64,000 nt of DNA from G965197715 sp965247615 (lineage in GTDB: Bacteria; Chloroflexota; Dehalococcoidia; Lucifugimonadales; UBA1127), in assembly GCA_965247615.1 (NCBI GenBank), contig OZ252022.1, positions 2,976,001 through 3,040,000 on the forward strand, written 5' to 3'. Shown piece after piece: positions 25,460 through 33,737 of this stretch. The position numbers and the translations under genes are program-made. Numbering within the stretch: position 1 is the stretch's first letter; every line of letters begins with the position of its first letter. The notes beneath the pieces are model-generated. The model was not told the origin of the DNA, made no database searches, and saw only the letters and a list, made by a program, of their open reading frames with translations.

Positions 25460-26266
25460 ATGGCGGGCTTTGATCTGACGGGCCGGGTGGCAATCGTGAG
25501 CGGCGGGTCCCAGGGCCTGGGCAAGGGCATCGCCCTGGAGCTGGGCAGGGCCGGCGCCGACGTCGTCGTGGTGGCGCGGCTGCCCGAGCCCGTCGCAGAC
25601 CGCGGCCAGAGCCGCCCGCACGAGCCCGTGGAACCCGTCGTCGCGGAGATCGAGGCGATGGGGCGCCGCAGCCTGGGCGTCACGGCGGACGTGCGCAGTG
25701 CAGACCAGGTGGCGTCCATGGTCCAGCAGGCAATGGACGCCTTCGGGCAGGTCGACGTGCTCGTGAACAACGCGGGGGGCAGCTGGGGCGAGGGCTTCAA
25801 CGTGGGCAACCTGCTGGACATCACGGAGCACGATCTGGACGAGACCTTCCGCCTCAACGTGATGAGCGCCTTCTTGTGCAGCCGCGCGGTTGCGCCAATC
25901 ATGAAGCGGCAGGGCAGAGGGTCCATCGTCAACGTGGCGTCCGTGGCGGGGCGCACGCCCTCCGCGGGCAGGGGCGCCTATGGACTCTCCAAGGCCGCCG
26001 TCATCAACCTGACACAGACAATGGCACAAGAGTGGGCCCCGGAGGTACGGGTGAACGTCCTGGTCCCCGGCTCCATCTTCACCCCCCATCGCCCCACCTC
26101 CAGCGGCTCCTCGGCGCGGCCGGACGAGCAACCCAACATCGCGCTGGGCCGCCTCGGCCTGGCCGAGGAGTACGCGAACGCTGTCCTCTTCCTGGCGTCG
26201 GATGCCGGGGGGTACACGACGGGCGCCGCGCTCGAGGTCCACGGCGGCCGCAAGGCCCCGGTGTGA
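25460..26266 (+). CDS. SDR family oxidoreductase
   Basis: 268 residues, ATG 25460 with GAGGAGGAGCT upstream. It is a classical short-chain dehydrogenase: cofactor motif SGGSQGLGKGIALE near 15-28, NNAGGSWGEGFNV near 100-112, VNVASVAG near 157, catalytic YGLSKAA (Y-x3-K) near 173, and VPGSIFTP. An unusual charged insertion (PEPVADRGQSRPHEPVEP) follows the second strand. The same insertion, and most of the sequence, occur in the paralogue at 41607-42419. It lies 100 bases downstream of the VOC gene and probably oxidises a hydroxy intermediate. Confidence 0.9.
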   Translation: MAGFDLTGRVAIVSGGSQGLGKGIALELGRAGADVVVVARLPEPVADRGQSRPHEPVEPVVAEIEAMGRRSLGVTADVRSADQVASMVQQAMDAFGQVDVLVNNAGGSWGEGFNVGNLLDITEHDLDETFRLNVMSAFLCSRAVAPIMKRQGRGSIVNVASVAGRTPSAGRGAYGLSKAAVINLTQTMAQEWAPEVRVNVLVPGSIFTPHRPTSSGSSARPDEQPNIALGRLGLAEEYANAVLFLASDAGGYTTGAALEVHGGRKAPV

Positions 26267-26299
26267 GCCCCCCGCGCCGTCGGTGGTGGGCCGCCCGCT

Positions 26300-26322
26300 C
26301 ACCCTGAGCCACTCGAAGGGCG
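26300..26322 (+). repeat. CACCCTGAGCC...GAAGGGCG dispersed repeat
   Basis: 23 bases, CACCCTGAGCCACTCGAAGGGCG, an imperfect palindrome also found at 35060 and 36317. A similar short palindrome (CCCTGAGCCTGTCGAAGGG) is widespread between genes in many bacteria. Confidence 0.6.
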
Positions 26323-26347
26323 GGGCCGGGAGCGTTCACGAGAAGAC

Positions 26348-26537
26348 GGAGACCTTTGCACAACCGTCCTCCCCACGCCACCCCCGTGACGACCCCGCAA
26401 CCCTCCCCCCACAAAGCCGTCGCGCAGCGACCCGTCATTCCCGCGAAAGCGGGAATCCAGGGGAGGGGCCGCGGGTTGGCGGGAGTTGCTTCATTTTCAC
26501 AACCTCGCCCTCCACAGTGAGTAACGCAAAGGTCTCC
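26348..26537 (+). mobile_element. MITE-like element with perfect 12-bp inverted ends (long copy)
   Basis: The left end GGAGACCTTTGC (26348-26359) is the exact complement of the right end GCAAAGGTCTCC (26526-26537). AGAC borders both sides, a possible 4-base target duplication. Inside are the palindrome ATTCCCGCGAAAGCGGGAAT (26437-26456) and a stretch of about 68 bases carrying the GC-rich unit, which is absent from the 122-bp copy at 44515. It has no coding capacity and ends 59 bases before the aldo/keto reductase start. Confidence 0.75.
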
Positions 26538-26596
26538 AGACGCGGCAACAGTCGCGCATGGTCGCGATCGAACAGAATGGAAAGGAAGCGTGCTTG

Positions 26597-27487
26597 ATGG
26601 TTCAGAGGATGCAGCTTGGCCATACGGGAATGGAGGTCACCCAGCTTGGGTTCGGGGCGATGGAGCTTCGGCAACTTGCCGAGGACGGGGGACGGCTCCC
26701 CAATGAGGAGCAGGCCGGCAGGGTGCTCAACGCCGTCCTCGACGGCGGAGTGAACTTTGTCGACACCTCCTGGTGCTACGGACGCAGCGAGGAGTTCATT
26801 GGGCGGTACATCAGCCACCGCCGCGACGAGTACTTCCTCGCCACCAAGTGCGGCCACTACTGGCGCGGCGACTCCGAGCGCTCCGGGTACTCGCGGGAAG
26901 GGATCATGAACTGCATCAACGAGAGCCTGACGCGCCTGCACACCGATCACGTGGTCCTGCTGCAGCTGCACAACCCCAGGCCCGACGAGGTCCGGCGCCA
27001 GGACAGCGTCGCCGTCCTTCAGGAGCTGAAGGCCCAGGGCAAGATCCGCGCCATGGGCGTTTCAACGTCGCTGCCCCACGTCGACGAGTTCCTGGAGATG
27101 GGCGTCTTCGAGACGTTCCAGATCCCCTACTCGGCGCTGGAGCCCGAGCACGACGAGGTGCTGAGGCGGGTGGCCGAGGCGGGCGCGGGCGTCATCATCC
27201 GCGGCGGTGTGGCCAAGGGCTCGCCGGTGGCGGAAGCCGGCGACAGCCGCACCTTCGCACGGACGAGGCCCCGGTGGGACAAGTCCCAGCTGGGCGCGTT
27301 GGCCCCGGACATCGACCCCATGGAGCTGATTCTGCGCTTCACGCTGAGCCACCCTGCGGCGAACACCGTCATCGTCGGCACGCAGAGCCTGGAGCACATG
27401 GCGACCAACATGGAGGCCGCCGCCAAGGGGCCCCTCGACCCGGCGCTGGTGGAGGAGATACGGAGCCGCACCGCAGCCCTCGACTGA
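26597..27487 (+). CDS. aldo/keto reductase family oxidoreductase
   Basis: 296 residues from ATG 26597, with GGAAAGGAAG about ten bases upstream. The AKR catalytic residues are visible: Asp and Tyr in FVDTSWCYGRSEEF near 54-67, Lys in LATKCGHYW near 82-90, and His in LLQLHNPR near 117-124. The barrel continues with IRAMGVSTS and NTVIVGTQSLEHMATNM near 258-274, where NADPH is bound. It reduces a carbonyl compound. A MITE-like element lies just upstream and may supply or disturb its promoter. Confidence 0.88.
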   Translation: MVQRMQLGHTGMEVTQLGFGAMELRQLAEDGGRLPNEEQAGRVLNAVLDGGVNFVDTSWCYGRSEEFIGRYISHRRDEYFLATKCGHYWRGDSERSGYSREGIMNCINESLTRLHTDHVVLLQLHNPRPDEVRRQDSVAVLQELKAQGKIRAMGVSTSLPHVDEFLEMGVFETFQIPYSALEPEHDEVLRRVAEAGAGVIIRGGVAKGSPVAEAGDSRTFARTRPRWDKSQLGALAPDIDPMELILRFTLSHPAANTVIVGTQSLEHMATNMEAAAKGPLDPALVEEIRSRTAALD

Positions 27488-27492
27488 ATCGC

Positions 27493-27622
27493 CGGGGGCT
27501 TGCGCGCGCCCCCGCTCCGATGGTTGCCGTCGAAGGTCGTCGCGCCAGCGACCGTCCTTCCCGCACCCACCCCCGTGGCGACCCCCCAACCCTCCCCTAC
27601 AAGGCCGTCGCGCCAGCGACCG
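27493..27622 (+). repeat. hairpin plus two head-to-tail copies of the GC-rich unit
   Basis: CGGGGGC/GCCCCCG at 27493-27514 forms a 7-bp hairpin just after the aldo/keto reductase stop. Then GTCGTCGCGCCAGCGACC (from 27536) is followed by CCACCCCCGTGGCGACCCCCCAACCCTCCCCTACAAGGCCGTCGCGCCAGCGACC in parts, ending at 27622 against the stop of the convergent methyltransferase gene. Confidence 0.65.
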
Positions 27623-28471
27623 CTAGCGACCGCCCGGCCGCCACGTGACCAGGCCCGGGCGCGTGGGCCCGGCCCCCCGGATGCCCACGCCGTCCCCCGT
27701 CTCCACCAGCAGCTGGTCCATCGCCTCCTCCAGCAGCCGCTCCTTCGGGCTGCCGGGGTCCAGGAAGAGGCGGAAGAGCAGCTGTCGCCGTGCGGCCTCT
27801 CGGCTTTCGTAGCCGTTGGGGGGCCTGGCCGGCAGCATCTCCAGGTCGGGGTAGACGTCCATCTCCCACAGGACCTGCATCAGCTCCAGCAGGCCCGGCG
27901 GACGCAGCCGCTCCTCGCCGTGCACCAGCCTCCAGAAGGGGTAGGTCTGCGCCTGCGGGTGCTCCGCGTGCAGCACAATGATCACCCGCTCCCGGCTGTG
28001 CGCCTCCAGCTTACGGATGAAGCCCACGACGTCGGGGACGGTGTAAAGCACGTTCACACACAGCGTCACGTCCGCTGGCGCGACGACTGCGTCCTCCCAC
28101 TCGGACTGCACGATAGTGACGTTGGGGATCTGGTGCCGCGCCGCCTCCTCCGTGAGGATGGAGGCCATGCTGGGCGACGGCTCCACGGCGGCGACTCCCC
28201 CGCAGTGCAGCGCTAGGGGCAATGCCAGCCGACCGGCGCCGGCACCCACGTCTATGACCGTCTGGCGCGGCTCGATGAGCTCGCTCAGCCGCTTGAGGGA
28301 CGGCTCCATGGGCCGCCGCGGGTCCTCGCGGAAGCGGTCCGCCACCGCGGCCCAGTGGTCCGCGGGCGGCTGACCGGACTCCCGGGCGCCCTCGGACTGA
28401 GCGTGCTCCCCCTCTACCATGTCGCGCCACCGTTGGCCGGCGGAAGGGGCTGTCCGCGATGGGCTCGTCAT
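27623..28471 (-). CDS. class I SAM-dependent methyltransferase
   Basis: 282 residues, ATG 28471 with GGAGAGG six bases upstream. Motif I VIDVGAGAGRLALPLAL is near residues 72-88, AAVEPSPSM near 94-102 is the acidic motif II region, and CVNVLYTVPDVVGFI near 138-152 is the motif IV region. The C-terminal third is divergent. The substrate is unknown; small-molecule O- or C-methylation is possible. It is the last of a minus-strand run with HAD, cupin and helicase genes. The stop at 27623 abuts repeat copies. Confidence 0.8.
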   Translation of the reverse strand: MTSPSRTAPSAGQRWRDMVEGEHAQSEGARESGQPPADHWAAVADRFREDPRRPMEPSLKRLSELIEPRQTVIDVGAGAGRLALPLALHCGGVAAVEPSPSMASILTEEAARHQIPNVTIVQSEWEDAVVAPADVTLCVNVLYTVPDVVGFIRKLEAHSRERVIIVLHAEHPQAQTYPFWRLVHGEERLRPPGLLELMQVLWEMDVYPDLEMLPARPPNGYESREAARRQLLFRLFLDPGSPKERLLEEAMDQLLVETGDGVGIRGAGPTRPGLVTWRPGGR

Positions 28472-28498
28472 GCTCGACCTCTCCGGAGCAGGGTGCGG

Positions 28499-29191
28499 TC
28501 ATTGTACCAGGCCAAGCACCTCGCTTAGCGCCGAGATGCTGGAACCTGACCAGTCCCGCGCGTCGTCATGGCGTCCATCGTTCAGGTCCACGGCCGGCGC
28601 GTGGACAAGCACGGCGTCCATGCCCGCGCGGGACGCGCCCGTCAGCTCGCCGTCGCCCCCGTCTCCCACGTAGAGACAGTCCTCGGGCAATACTGCGAGC
28701 AGCTCGCACGCGACGCGGTAGATGCGAGGGTCGGGCTTCCGCAGACCCGCCGAGAACGAGAAGACGGGCGCGTCCACCAGCGGCGCAAGAGGCGTCCCCC
28801 GCCAGATGAGCGGGATCAGGGAGCCGCAGTTGCTGATCAGTCCAATCGTGCGTCCCGTCGCTTTCAGCCGCGCCAGCGTATCCACCGCGCCCGGCAGCGG
28901 GATGAAGTTGCGGCGAGTGAACTCAAGCCGCGAATCGGCGGCTGCTTTGATCCTGGCGGCGTCAACCCGCCCTCCCGCACTTCGCACGATGTGCTCCAGG
29001 TTGTCTTCCATCGTGGCGAAGCCCCCCGTCTCGCGCCGCGGGAATGTCTCGCTCCACCCGCGCATGAACTCCTGCTCCGGTACGCCCAGGAGGGCCGCCG
29101 TCTCCGAGAGCTCCCGCCTTGCCTCCTCGGAGCGGAAGGGGTTGTCTATCAGCGTGTCGTACAGATCGAATACGGCGGCCTTGTGCTTCAT
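28499..29191 (-). CDS. HAD family hydrolase
   Basis: 230 residues, ATG 29191 with GAGAGG about ten bases upstream. It is a haloacid dehalogenase-like phosphatase: motif I VFDLYDTLID near residues 7-16 (nucleophile Asp and general-acid Asp), motif II LISNCGS near 117-123, motif III Lys in GLRKPDPRIYR near 147-157, and motif IV YVGDGGDGELTGA near 172-184. A helical cap lies between motifs I and II. It is probably a phosphatase for a small metabolite. It is separated from the upstream cupin gene by 30 bases. Confidence 0.88.
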   Translation of the reverse strand: MKHKAAVFDLYDTLIDNPFRSEEARRELSETAALLGVPEQEFMRGWSETFPRRETGGFATMEDNLEHIVRSAGGRVDAARIKAAADSRLEFTRRNFIPLPGAVDTLARLKATGRTIGLISNCGSLIPLIWRGTPLAPLVDAPVFSFSAGLRKPDPRIYRVACELLAVLPEDCLYVGDGGDGELTGASRAGMDAVLVHAPAVDLNDGRHDDARDWSGSSISALSEVLGLVQ

Positions 29192-29221
29192 CTGCTGTCA
29201 ACCTCTCGTTGTCGCGTCTCG

Positions 29222-29578
29222 CTACGCCCCCCGCTCCACAAAGACCTCCGAATCCAGATCGAAGCCGGGCGTATGGACGAGAATGAGCCTCGTGACGTTG
29301 GGAGTCCTGTTTTCGTACCCAAAGCGCTCGCCCTGGCGAACAAGGCAGAAGTCCCCCGCGGCCAGGTTGCGCTCCTCTCTGTCGAGCGTGAAACGCAGAC
29401 TGCCGGCCAGGACGTAGTAGTACTTGTCGGAGCGTTGCGAGTAGGCTTCACGGTGCCGGCCACCGGGTGGCACCTCTATCACAGCAAAGGAAGAGCTGGC
29501 GTCAATCCCCGCCGTGTAGTCTCGAATCTCGAGTCCATCGAATTCGATGGGCTCGATGCTGTCTCCTGGAACGATCAC
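29222..29578 (-). CDS. small cupin domain protein
   Basis: 118 residues from GTG 29578, whose GTGA overlaps the helicase stop codon; GGAGGG lies upstream. This shows translational coupling to the helicase gene. The cupin core runs from FAVIEVPPGGRHREAYS near 30-46 to DKYYYVLAGSLRFTLD, LAAGDFCLVRQG and RLILVHTPGF. Only one His is in the first motif, and Ala/Tyr/Ser replace the usual H-x-H, so metal binding is doubtful. Confidence 0.7.
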   Translation of the reverse strand: MIVPGDSIEPIEFDGLEIRDYTAGIDASSSFAVIEVPPGGRHREAYSQRSDKYYYVLAGSLRFTLDREERNLAAGDFCLVRQGERFGYENRTPNVTRLILVHTPGFDLDSEVFVERGA

Positions 29579-31887
29579 AGCCCGTCCCTCCGTCCCAACA
29601 GCCCCCTCAGCATGGCGGCGGCCACCGCCTTGTCCAAGGGCTGATTGTTGTTGCCGCACTTGGGCGACTGGATGCAGCCCGGGCACCCGGCGCGGCACGG
29701 GCACTCCGAGACGGCGCGCAGGGTCGACTCCCACAGCTCCTCGATGATGTCGAAGCCGCGTTCGGTGATGCCGACGCCGCCTGGATAGCCGTCGTAGATG
29801 AACACCTCCGGCCGCCCGGTGTCCATGTGGAGGGGTGTGGAGACGCCGCCGATGTCGTTGCGGTCGCACAGCGCGAAGAGCGGAAGCACGCCGATGGCCG
29901 CATGCTCGGCGGCGTGGAGGCCACCGGCCAGGTCTCCGCGGGCATCCAGGATGTCCTCCAGCGTGTCTTCAGGCAACTCGAACCAGAGGGCCATGGTCGT
30001 GAACCGGTGCGGCGGCAGGTCCAGGGCCACCTCGCCCCCCAGGCTCCCCTCGGTAAGGTGAAGCAGTCGCTTGTAGGCCACCACCTGGGAGGTCACCTCC
30101 ACCTCGCCGAAGAAGACCCGGGACCCCGCCGGCCCCTGCCTCTCCTTGTACGTGTTCAGGACGCGGATATCCGCAAGCTCCCTGGCCTGCGTGTAGTAGG
30201 CCGCGTCCGTGGCGGCGACGGCGGCGGTCCGCGTGAGTTGGTCCAGGTCCGCGACCATGTAGGGCTCGCCCTGGTGTAGGTAGACAGCCCCGGGATGAAG
30301 CTGGGCGAAGGCCACGCTCTCCTCGATGCCAGCCTCCATGATCCGTCCGGTGGTCGACTCCACGACGGTGTAGCCCTGTCCCGAGGCGGCGCGCAAGCTC
30401 ACGTCTTGCGCGGGGTAGGTGACGGAGGGTTCCAGGAACCAGCGGCCCTTCCCCTGCCGCAGAAGTCCGGCCTCCACCAGCTCGGCGACACGCTGAGGAA
30501 AGCTCGGGCCGAAGAGGGCCTCGTCCCCGGCGGTCAGGGGCGCCTCGTAGGCGGCGCAGAGCAGATGGGGCGCCAGGATGTACGGGTTCTCGGGGGCGAT
30601 GCGCGCCTCCTCATGCGAACGGCCGAAGAAGAAGTCCGGGTGCCGCATCAGGTACTGGTCCAGGGGGTTGTCCCGCGCCACTAGGAGGGCCAGGGACGCG
30701 TCGCCGCGGCGTCCGCTCCGGCCCGCCTGCTGCCAGGTGCTGGCGACGCTTCCCGGATACCCCGTGAGCAGGGAGGCGTCCAGGTCGCCGACGTCTATGC
30801 CGAGCTCCAATGCGTTGGTCGTCGCCACGCCCAGGAGCCGGCCCGACTTCAGGTCCCGCTCCACGCGCCGGCGGTCCTCCGGCAGATAGGTGCCCCGATA
30901 GGGCGCCACACGCTGGGAAAGGGCGACGGACTCCCGGCGCAGCAGGTCCCGGACGGACCGGTACACCAGCTCCGCCATCCGGCGGGTACGCACGAAGGCC
31001 ATGGTGCGCACCTCCCGCTGGACCAGGCCCGCCATCAGCTGGGCGACCTCTCCCGTGGGGCTCTTGCGCTGGGGCATCGGGTGGTCTTTCGCGTCGTCGC
31101 GGAAGGGCGGGTTCCAGAAGGCGAACTCCTTGCTGCCGGACGGAGAACCGTCCGCCGTGACCTCATGAAAGGGCAGCCCCACCAGGCGCCCGGCAAGGTC
31201 GCCGGGGTTGGCGATGGTGGCCGAGCAGAGGATGAACTGAGGGTTGGCGCCGTAGCGTGCGCAGAGACGCCGGAGCCGGCGGACCAGCCCCGCCACGTGG
31301 GAGCCGAAGACGCCGCGGTAGACGTGAGCCTCATCCAGCACGACGAAGCGCAGGCCGGCCAACGTCTGGGCCCATACGCGGTGATTCGGCAGGATCCCCA
31401 CGTGGAGCATGTCCGGGTTGCTGAGGATGACGCGCACGCTCCTGCGAATGCGGGCCCGCTCTTCCGACGGCGTATCGCCGTCGTAGATGGCGGACCGGAT
31501 GCGCGCGCCCCGGGGCGCCAGCGCGTCCAGAGCGCGAAGCTGGTCCCTGGCTAGGGCCTTGGTCGGGTAGAGGAGCAGCGCGCGGTCGGCGGAGCCCTCC
31601 AGCATTGCCTGGAGGATGGGCACGGCGTAGCAGAGGCTCTTGCCGCTGGCGGCGGGGGTCGCCACCGCGACGTGCTCACCGCGGGCCAGGGCGTTGACGG
31701 CCTCGGCCTGGTGGCGATAGAGGGGAAGAAGCCCGCGCTCCCGCAGGGCGCATTCCAGGTCGGGGTGCAGGGGAGCGTCCAGGCGCCCGGCGCTGGCCTC
31801 TCGTGAGGGAAGGGACTCGATGTGGGTGAGCTGTCCCTGGTACGAGGGCTGGCGGCGCAGCTCCTCCAGGAAGGCGCGGGCGTCCAT
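29575..31887 (-). CDS. DEAD/DEAH-box helicase of the YprA/MrfA (DUF1998) type
   Basis: 770 residues from ATG 31887. Helicase motifs are in order: Q-like LYRHQAEAV near 57, Walker A ATPAASGKSLCYAVP near 74, DEAH near 186, SAT near 218, then the second RecA domain with TNALELGIDVGDLDA and QAAGRSGRRGDASLAL (motif VI QxxGRxGR). The C terminus holds the cysteine cluster CPCRAGCPGCIQSPKC, typical of DUF1998/MZB-containing MrfA helicases that repair mitomycin-type DNA damage. No ribosome site is seen; TACACT lies 7 bases before the ATG, so the mRNA may be nearly leaderless. The downstream cupin overlaps by four bases. Confidence 0.9.
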   Translation of the reverse strand: MDARAFLEELRRQPSYQGQLTHIESLPSREASAGRLDAPLHPDLECALRERGLLPLYRHQAEAVNALARGEHVAVATPAASGKSLCYAVPILQAMLEGSADRALLLYPTKALARDQLRALDALAPRGARIRSAIYDGDTPSEERARIRRSVRVILSNPDMLHVGILPNHRVWAQTLAGLRFVVLDEAHVYRGVFGSHVAGLVRRLRRLCARYGANPQFILCSATIANPGDLAGRLVGLPFHEVTADGSPSGSKEFAFWNPPFRDDAKDHPMPQRKSPTGEVAQLMAGLVQREVRTMAFVRTRRMAELVYRSVRDLLRRESVALSQRVAPYRGTYLPEDRRRVERDLKSGRLLGVATTNALELGIDVGDLDASLLTGYPGSVASTWQQAGRSGRRGDASLALLVARDNPLDQYLMRHPDFFFGRSHEEARIAPENPYILAPHLLCAAYEAPLTAGDEALFGPSFPQRVAELVEAGLLRQGKGRWFLEPSVTYPAQDVSLRAASGQGYTVVESTTGRIMEAGIEESVAFAQLHPGAVYLHQGEPYMVADLDQLTRTAAVAATDAAYYTQARELADIRVLNTYKERQGPAGSRVFFGEVEVTSQVVAYKRLLHLTEGSLGGEVALDLPPHRFTTMALWFELPEDTLEDILDARGDLAGGLHAAEHAAIGVLPLFALCDRNDIGGVSTPLHMDTGRPEVFIYDGYPGGVGITERGFDIIEELWESTLRAVSECPCRAGCPGCIQSPKCGNNNQPLDKAVAAAMLRGLLGRRDGL

Positions 31888-31967
31888 GGAGGTTAGTGTA
31901 GCATGGCGCGTCGTGTCGCACGTGTGGTCGGTGGACTGAGCAGCTGCGGCAGCATCAGCAGGCGGGC

Positions 31968-32273
31968 TCACCGGCCTTGAGGCCCCTCCAGCAGCTCCGT
32001 CTCGCACCCCACCACCTCCGCTTCTCCGAGGGTCTCCCCCTCAATGAAGCGGACCGCCTCCGCCAGGAGCTCGCCGGCGTACCTGGAGCTGCTGCTCACG
32101 CACGAGAGCCCAAGCTCGGCCGCCTGCCACTTCTCGGTGTCGCCCACCTCGGCGACGGAGACGTTGAACCGCTTGCGGATGCGGCTCGTCAGGGACCGGA
32201 GCACCCCCCGCTTGCCCTTGAGGGAGTGGTTCCCCGGCAGATGGAGGGTGATTCTACAGGTGGCGACGTACAT
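31968..32273 (-). CDS. DUF503 (YlxP-like) protein
   Basis: 101 residues, ATG 32273. The family start is recognisable (YVATCRITLHLPGNHSLKGKR), as are the basic RSLTSRIRKRFNVSVAEVGD near 26-45 and WQAAELGLSCVSSSS near 49-63. In Firmicutes YlxP is encoded near infB and rbfA and may serve ribosome assembly; that context is absent here. It lies upstream of the helicase gene on the same strand, 80 bases from its ATG. Confidence 0.85.
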   Translation of the reverse strand: MYVATCRITLHLPGNHSLKGKRGVLRSLTSRIRKRFNVSVAEVGDTEKWQAAELGLSCVSSSSRYAGELLAEAVRFIEGETLGEAEVVGCETELLEGPQGR

Positions 32274-32461
32274 GGGGAGAGCACTGTGAGCGGCAAGCTA
32301 TACGCGGGGCGCAGGGCAACCGTCGACGGGCGGAAAGAGGAAGCAGCACGGCCGTGTCTCGTCCGTGGGAGACAAGGCAAAGGCCCGGAGCTCTTGGATC
32401 GCAGGGAGCGCCTGGCGCGAAGCGGCTTGGCCCTGCCCGCCAAGCCGCCGCGGGGAATCGA

Positions 32462-32761
32462 CTACGCCTGACCGGTGCTCCGCATCGTTGCGAAGCAGTC
32501 GCTGCAGTAGACGGGGCGTCCGAGCCTCGGCTCGAAGGGGACCTCGGTTTCCTTGTTGCAGGAAGCGCAGACAACCGGATACATCTGCCGGGGCCCGCTC
32601 GTGTAGCCGGAACGCGTGCGCCGCCGCTCCATGCGACAGGCGGGGCATCGGGAGGGTTCGTAGAGCAGCTGGTGCTGCTGATAGAACTCCTGCTCGCCGG
32701 CAGTGAAGACGAACTCCGTTCCGCAATCCCTGCATGCTAGGGTCTTATCCAAGAACGCCAC
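32462..32761 (-). CDS. small zinc-ribbon protein with three CxxC pairs
   Basis: 99 residues from GTG 32761; AAGGAGG six bases upstream fixes the start. The cysteine pairs are CRDCG near 10-14, CPACR near 39-43, and CASCN and CSDCF near 65-88, the pattern of the trcl/CxxC-x17-CxxC zinc-ribbon family common in Chloroflexota. It may bind nucleic acid or protein; the function is unknown. The C-terminal half reads VCASCNKETEVPFEPRLGRP, the most conserved part of the family. Confidence 0.75.
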   Translation of the reverse strand: MAFLDKTLACRDCGTEFVFTAGEQEFYQQHQLLYEPSRCPACRMERRRTRSGYTSGPRQMYPVVCASCNKETEVPFEPRLGRPVYCSDCFATMRSTGQA

Positions 32762-32991
32762 CGGACACCTCCTTGGTGCCTGACCTTGTACACCGTTCCT
32801 GAGCCTGTGGCGCCGTTCAATCCCCTGCAGCAGGGCTCCAGAGCGCGTTTCGCTGCCCAGGCTGGTCTGATGCCATCCAGAGTATACAAGGCGTCACAGG
32901 GCAGAACAACCCCCGATTTTCGCATTGGCGCGTCCAGCCCGCGGGCATGTCGACCCCCCTCCGCACCAGGCGTGGGGGCAGGGCCGCGCCG

Positions 32992-33558
32992 CTAGCCGAA
33001 GAGCTCCTCCGTCAGCTCGTCCAGCTTCGCTTTGTTAATGACCCCCGTCCATTTGCGCGCAACCTTCCCGTCCGGCGTGACGAAGACCGTCGTCGGCATG
33101 CCCTGTACGCCGTACTCCACTATGACGTCGCCGGACTGCGCCTGGCCCGTGGGGTAGGTGATGCCGGTTTCGTCCAGGAATCGCACCGCTGTGGCCCTGT
33201 CGCCCAGGCCGGTGTACGGGCCGACGTCGACGCCCACTACGACGATCCGGTCCTCGTCCTTTACCTCCTGCCAGAGCTCCTCGAAGTCCGGCATCTCGGC
33301 ACGGCACGGGGCGCAGAGGGGCGCCCAGAAGTTCAGCACGACTCCCCTGCCCCGGAGGTCTGCCAGTGCCAGATTGTCCGCGCCTCCAAGGAACGACTGC
33401 CCCGTGTACAGGGGAACGCTGAACGCGGGCGCGGCGGGGGCACTCGTGGTATCATTGGTGGCGTCCCCGCCGCTGCACGCGGCGGCCCCGAGTAGGACGA
33501 GGCCCCAAAGGACGGTCCAGGGACCCCGTCGCCCAGGAGCTTGGATTGAGACTCCCAT
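32992..33558 (-). CDS. TlpA-like thiol-disulfide oxidoreductase lipoprotein (CxxC form)
   Basis: 188 residues. ATG 33558 is chosen because GGAGG lies five bases upstream and it yields a lipoprotein signal (VLWGLVLLGAAACS, lipid-modified Cys near 24). A Ser/Thr/Ala linker leads to a TlpA/ResA thioredoxin fold: VVLNFWAPLCAPCRAEMPDF near 68-87 with the CAPC active site, VVVGVDVGPY and GMPTTVFVTPDGKV with the cis-Pro. It acts outside the membrane in thiol reduction. It is divergent from the candidate selenoprotein gene at 33738, which has the same fold with UGA in place of the first cysteine; 179 bases separate the starts. Confidence 0.9.
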   Translation of the reverse strand: MGVSIQAPGRRGPWTVLWGLVLLGAAACSGGDATNDTTSAPAAPAFSVPLYTGQSFLGGADNLALADLRGRGVVLNFWAPLCAPCRAEMPDFEELWQEVKDEDRIVVVGVDVGPYTGLGDRATAVRFLDETGITYPTGQAQSGDVIVEYGVQGMPTTVFVTPDGKVARKWTGVINKAKLDELTEELFG

Positions 33559-33737
33559 AAGACCTCCGGATTGAGAATGATCGCGGTGGGTGTTGATTTG
33601 GATGCCCGGCGCCTGCCAGCGATGCACCCATTGTACGGGAGAGAACCGGGACCATCGGCGCGGCGTATACCCAGACGAGGCGCTCCCCATCGAGGGCGCC
33701 CCGCGTCGATAGGCTGCCGAACGAGGAGAGGACTGGC

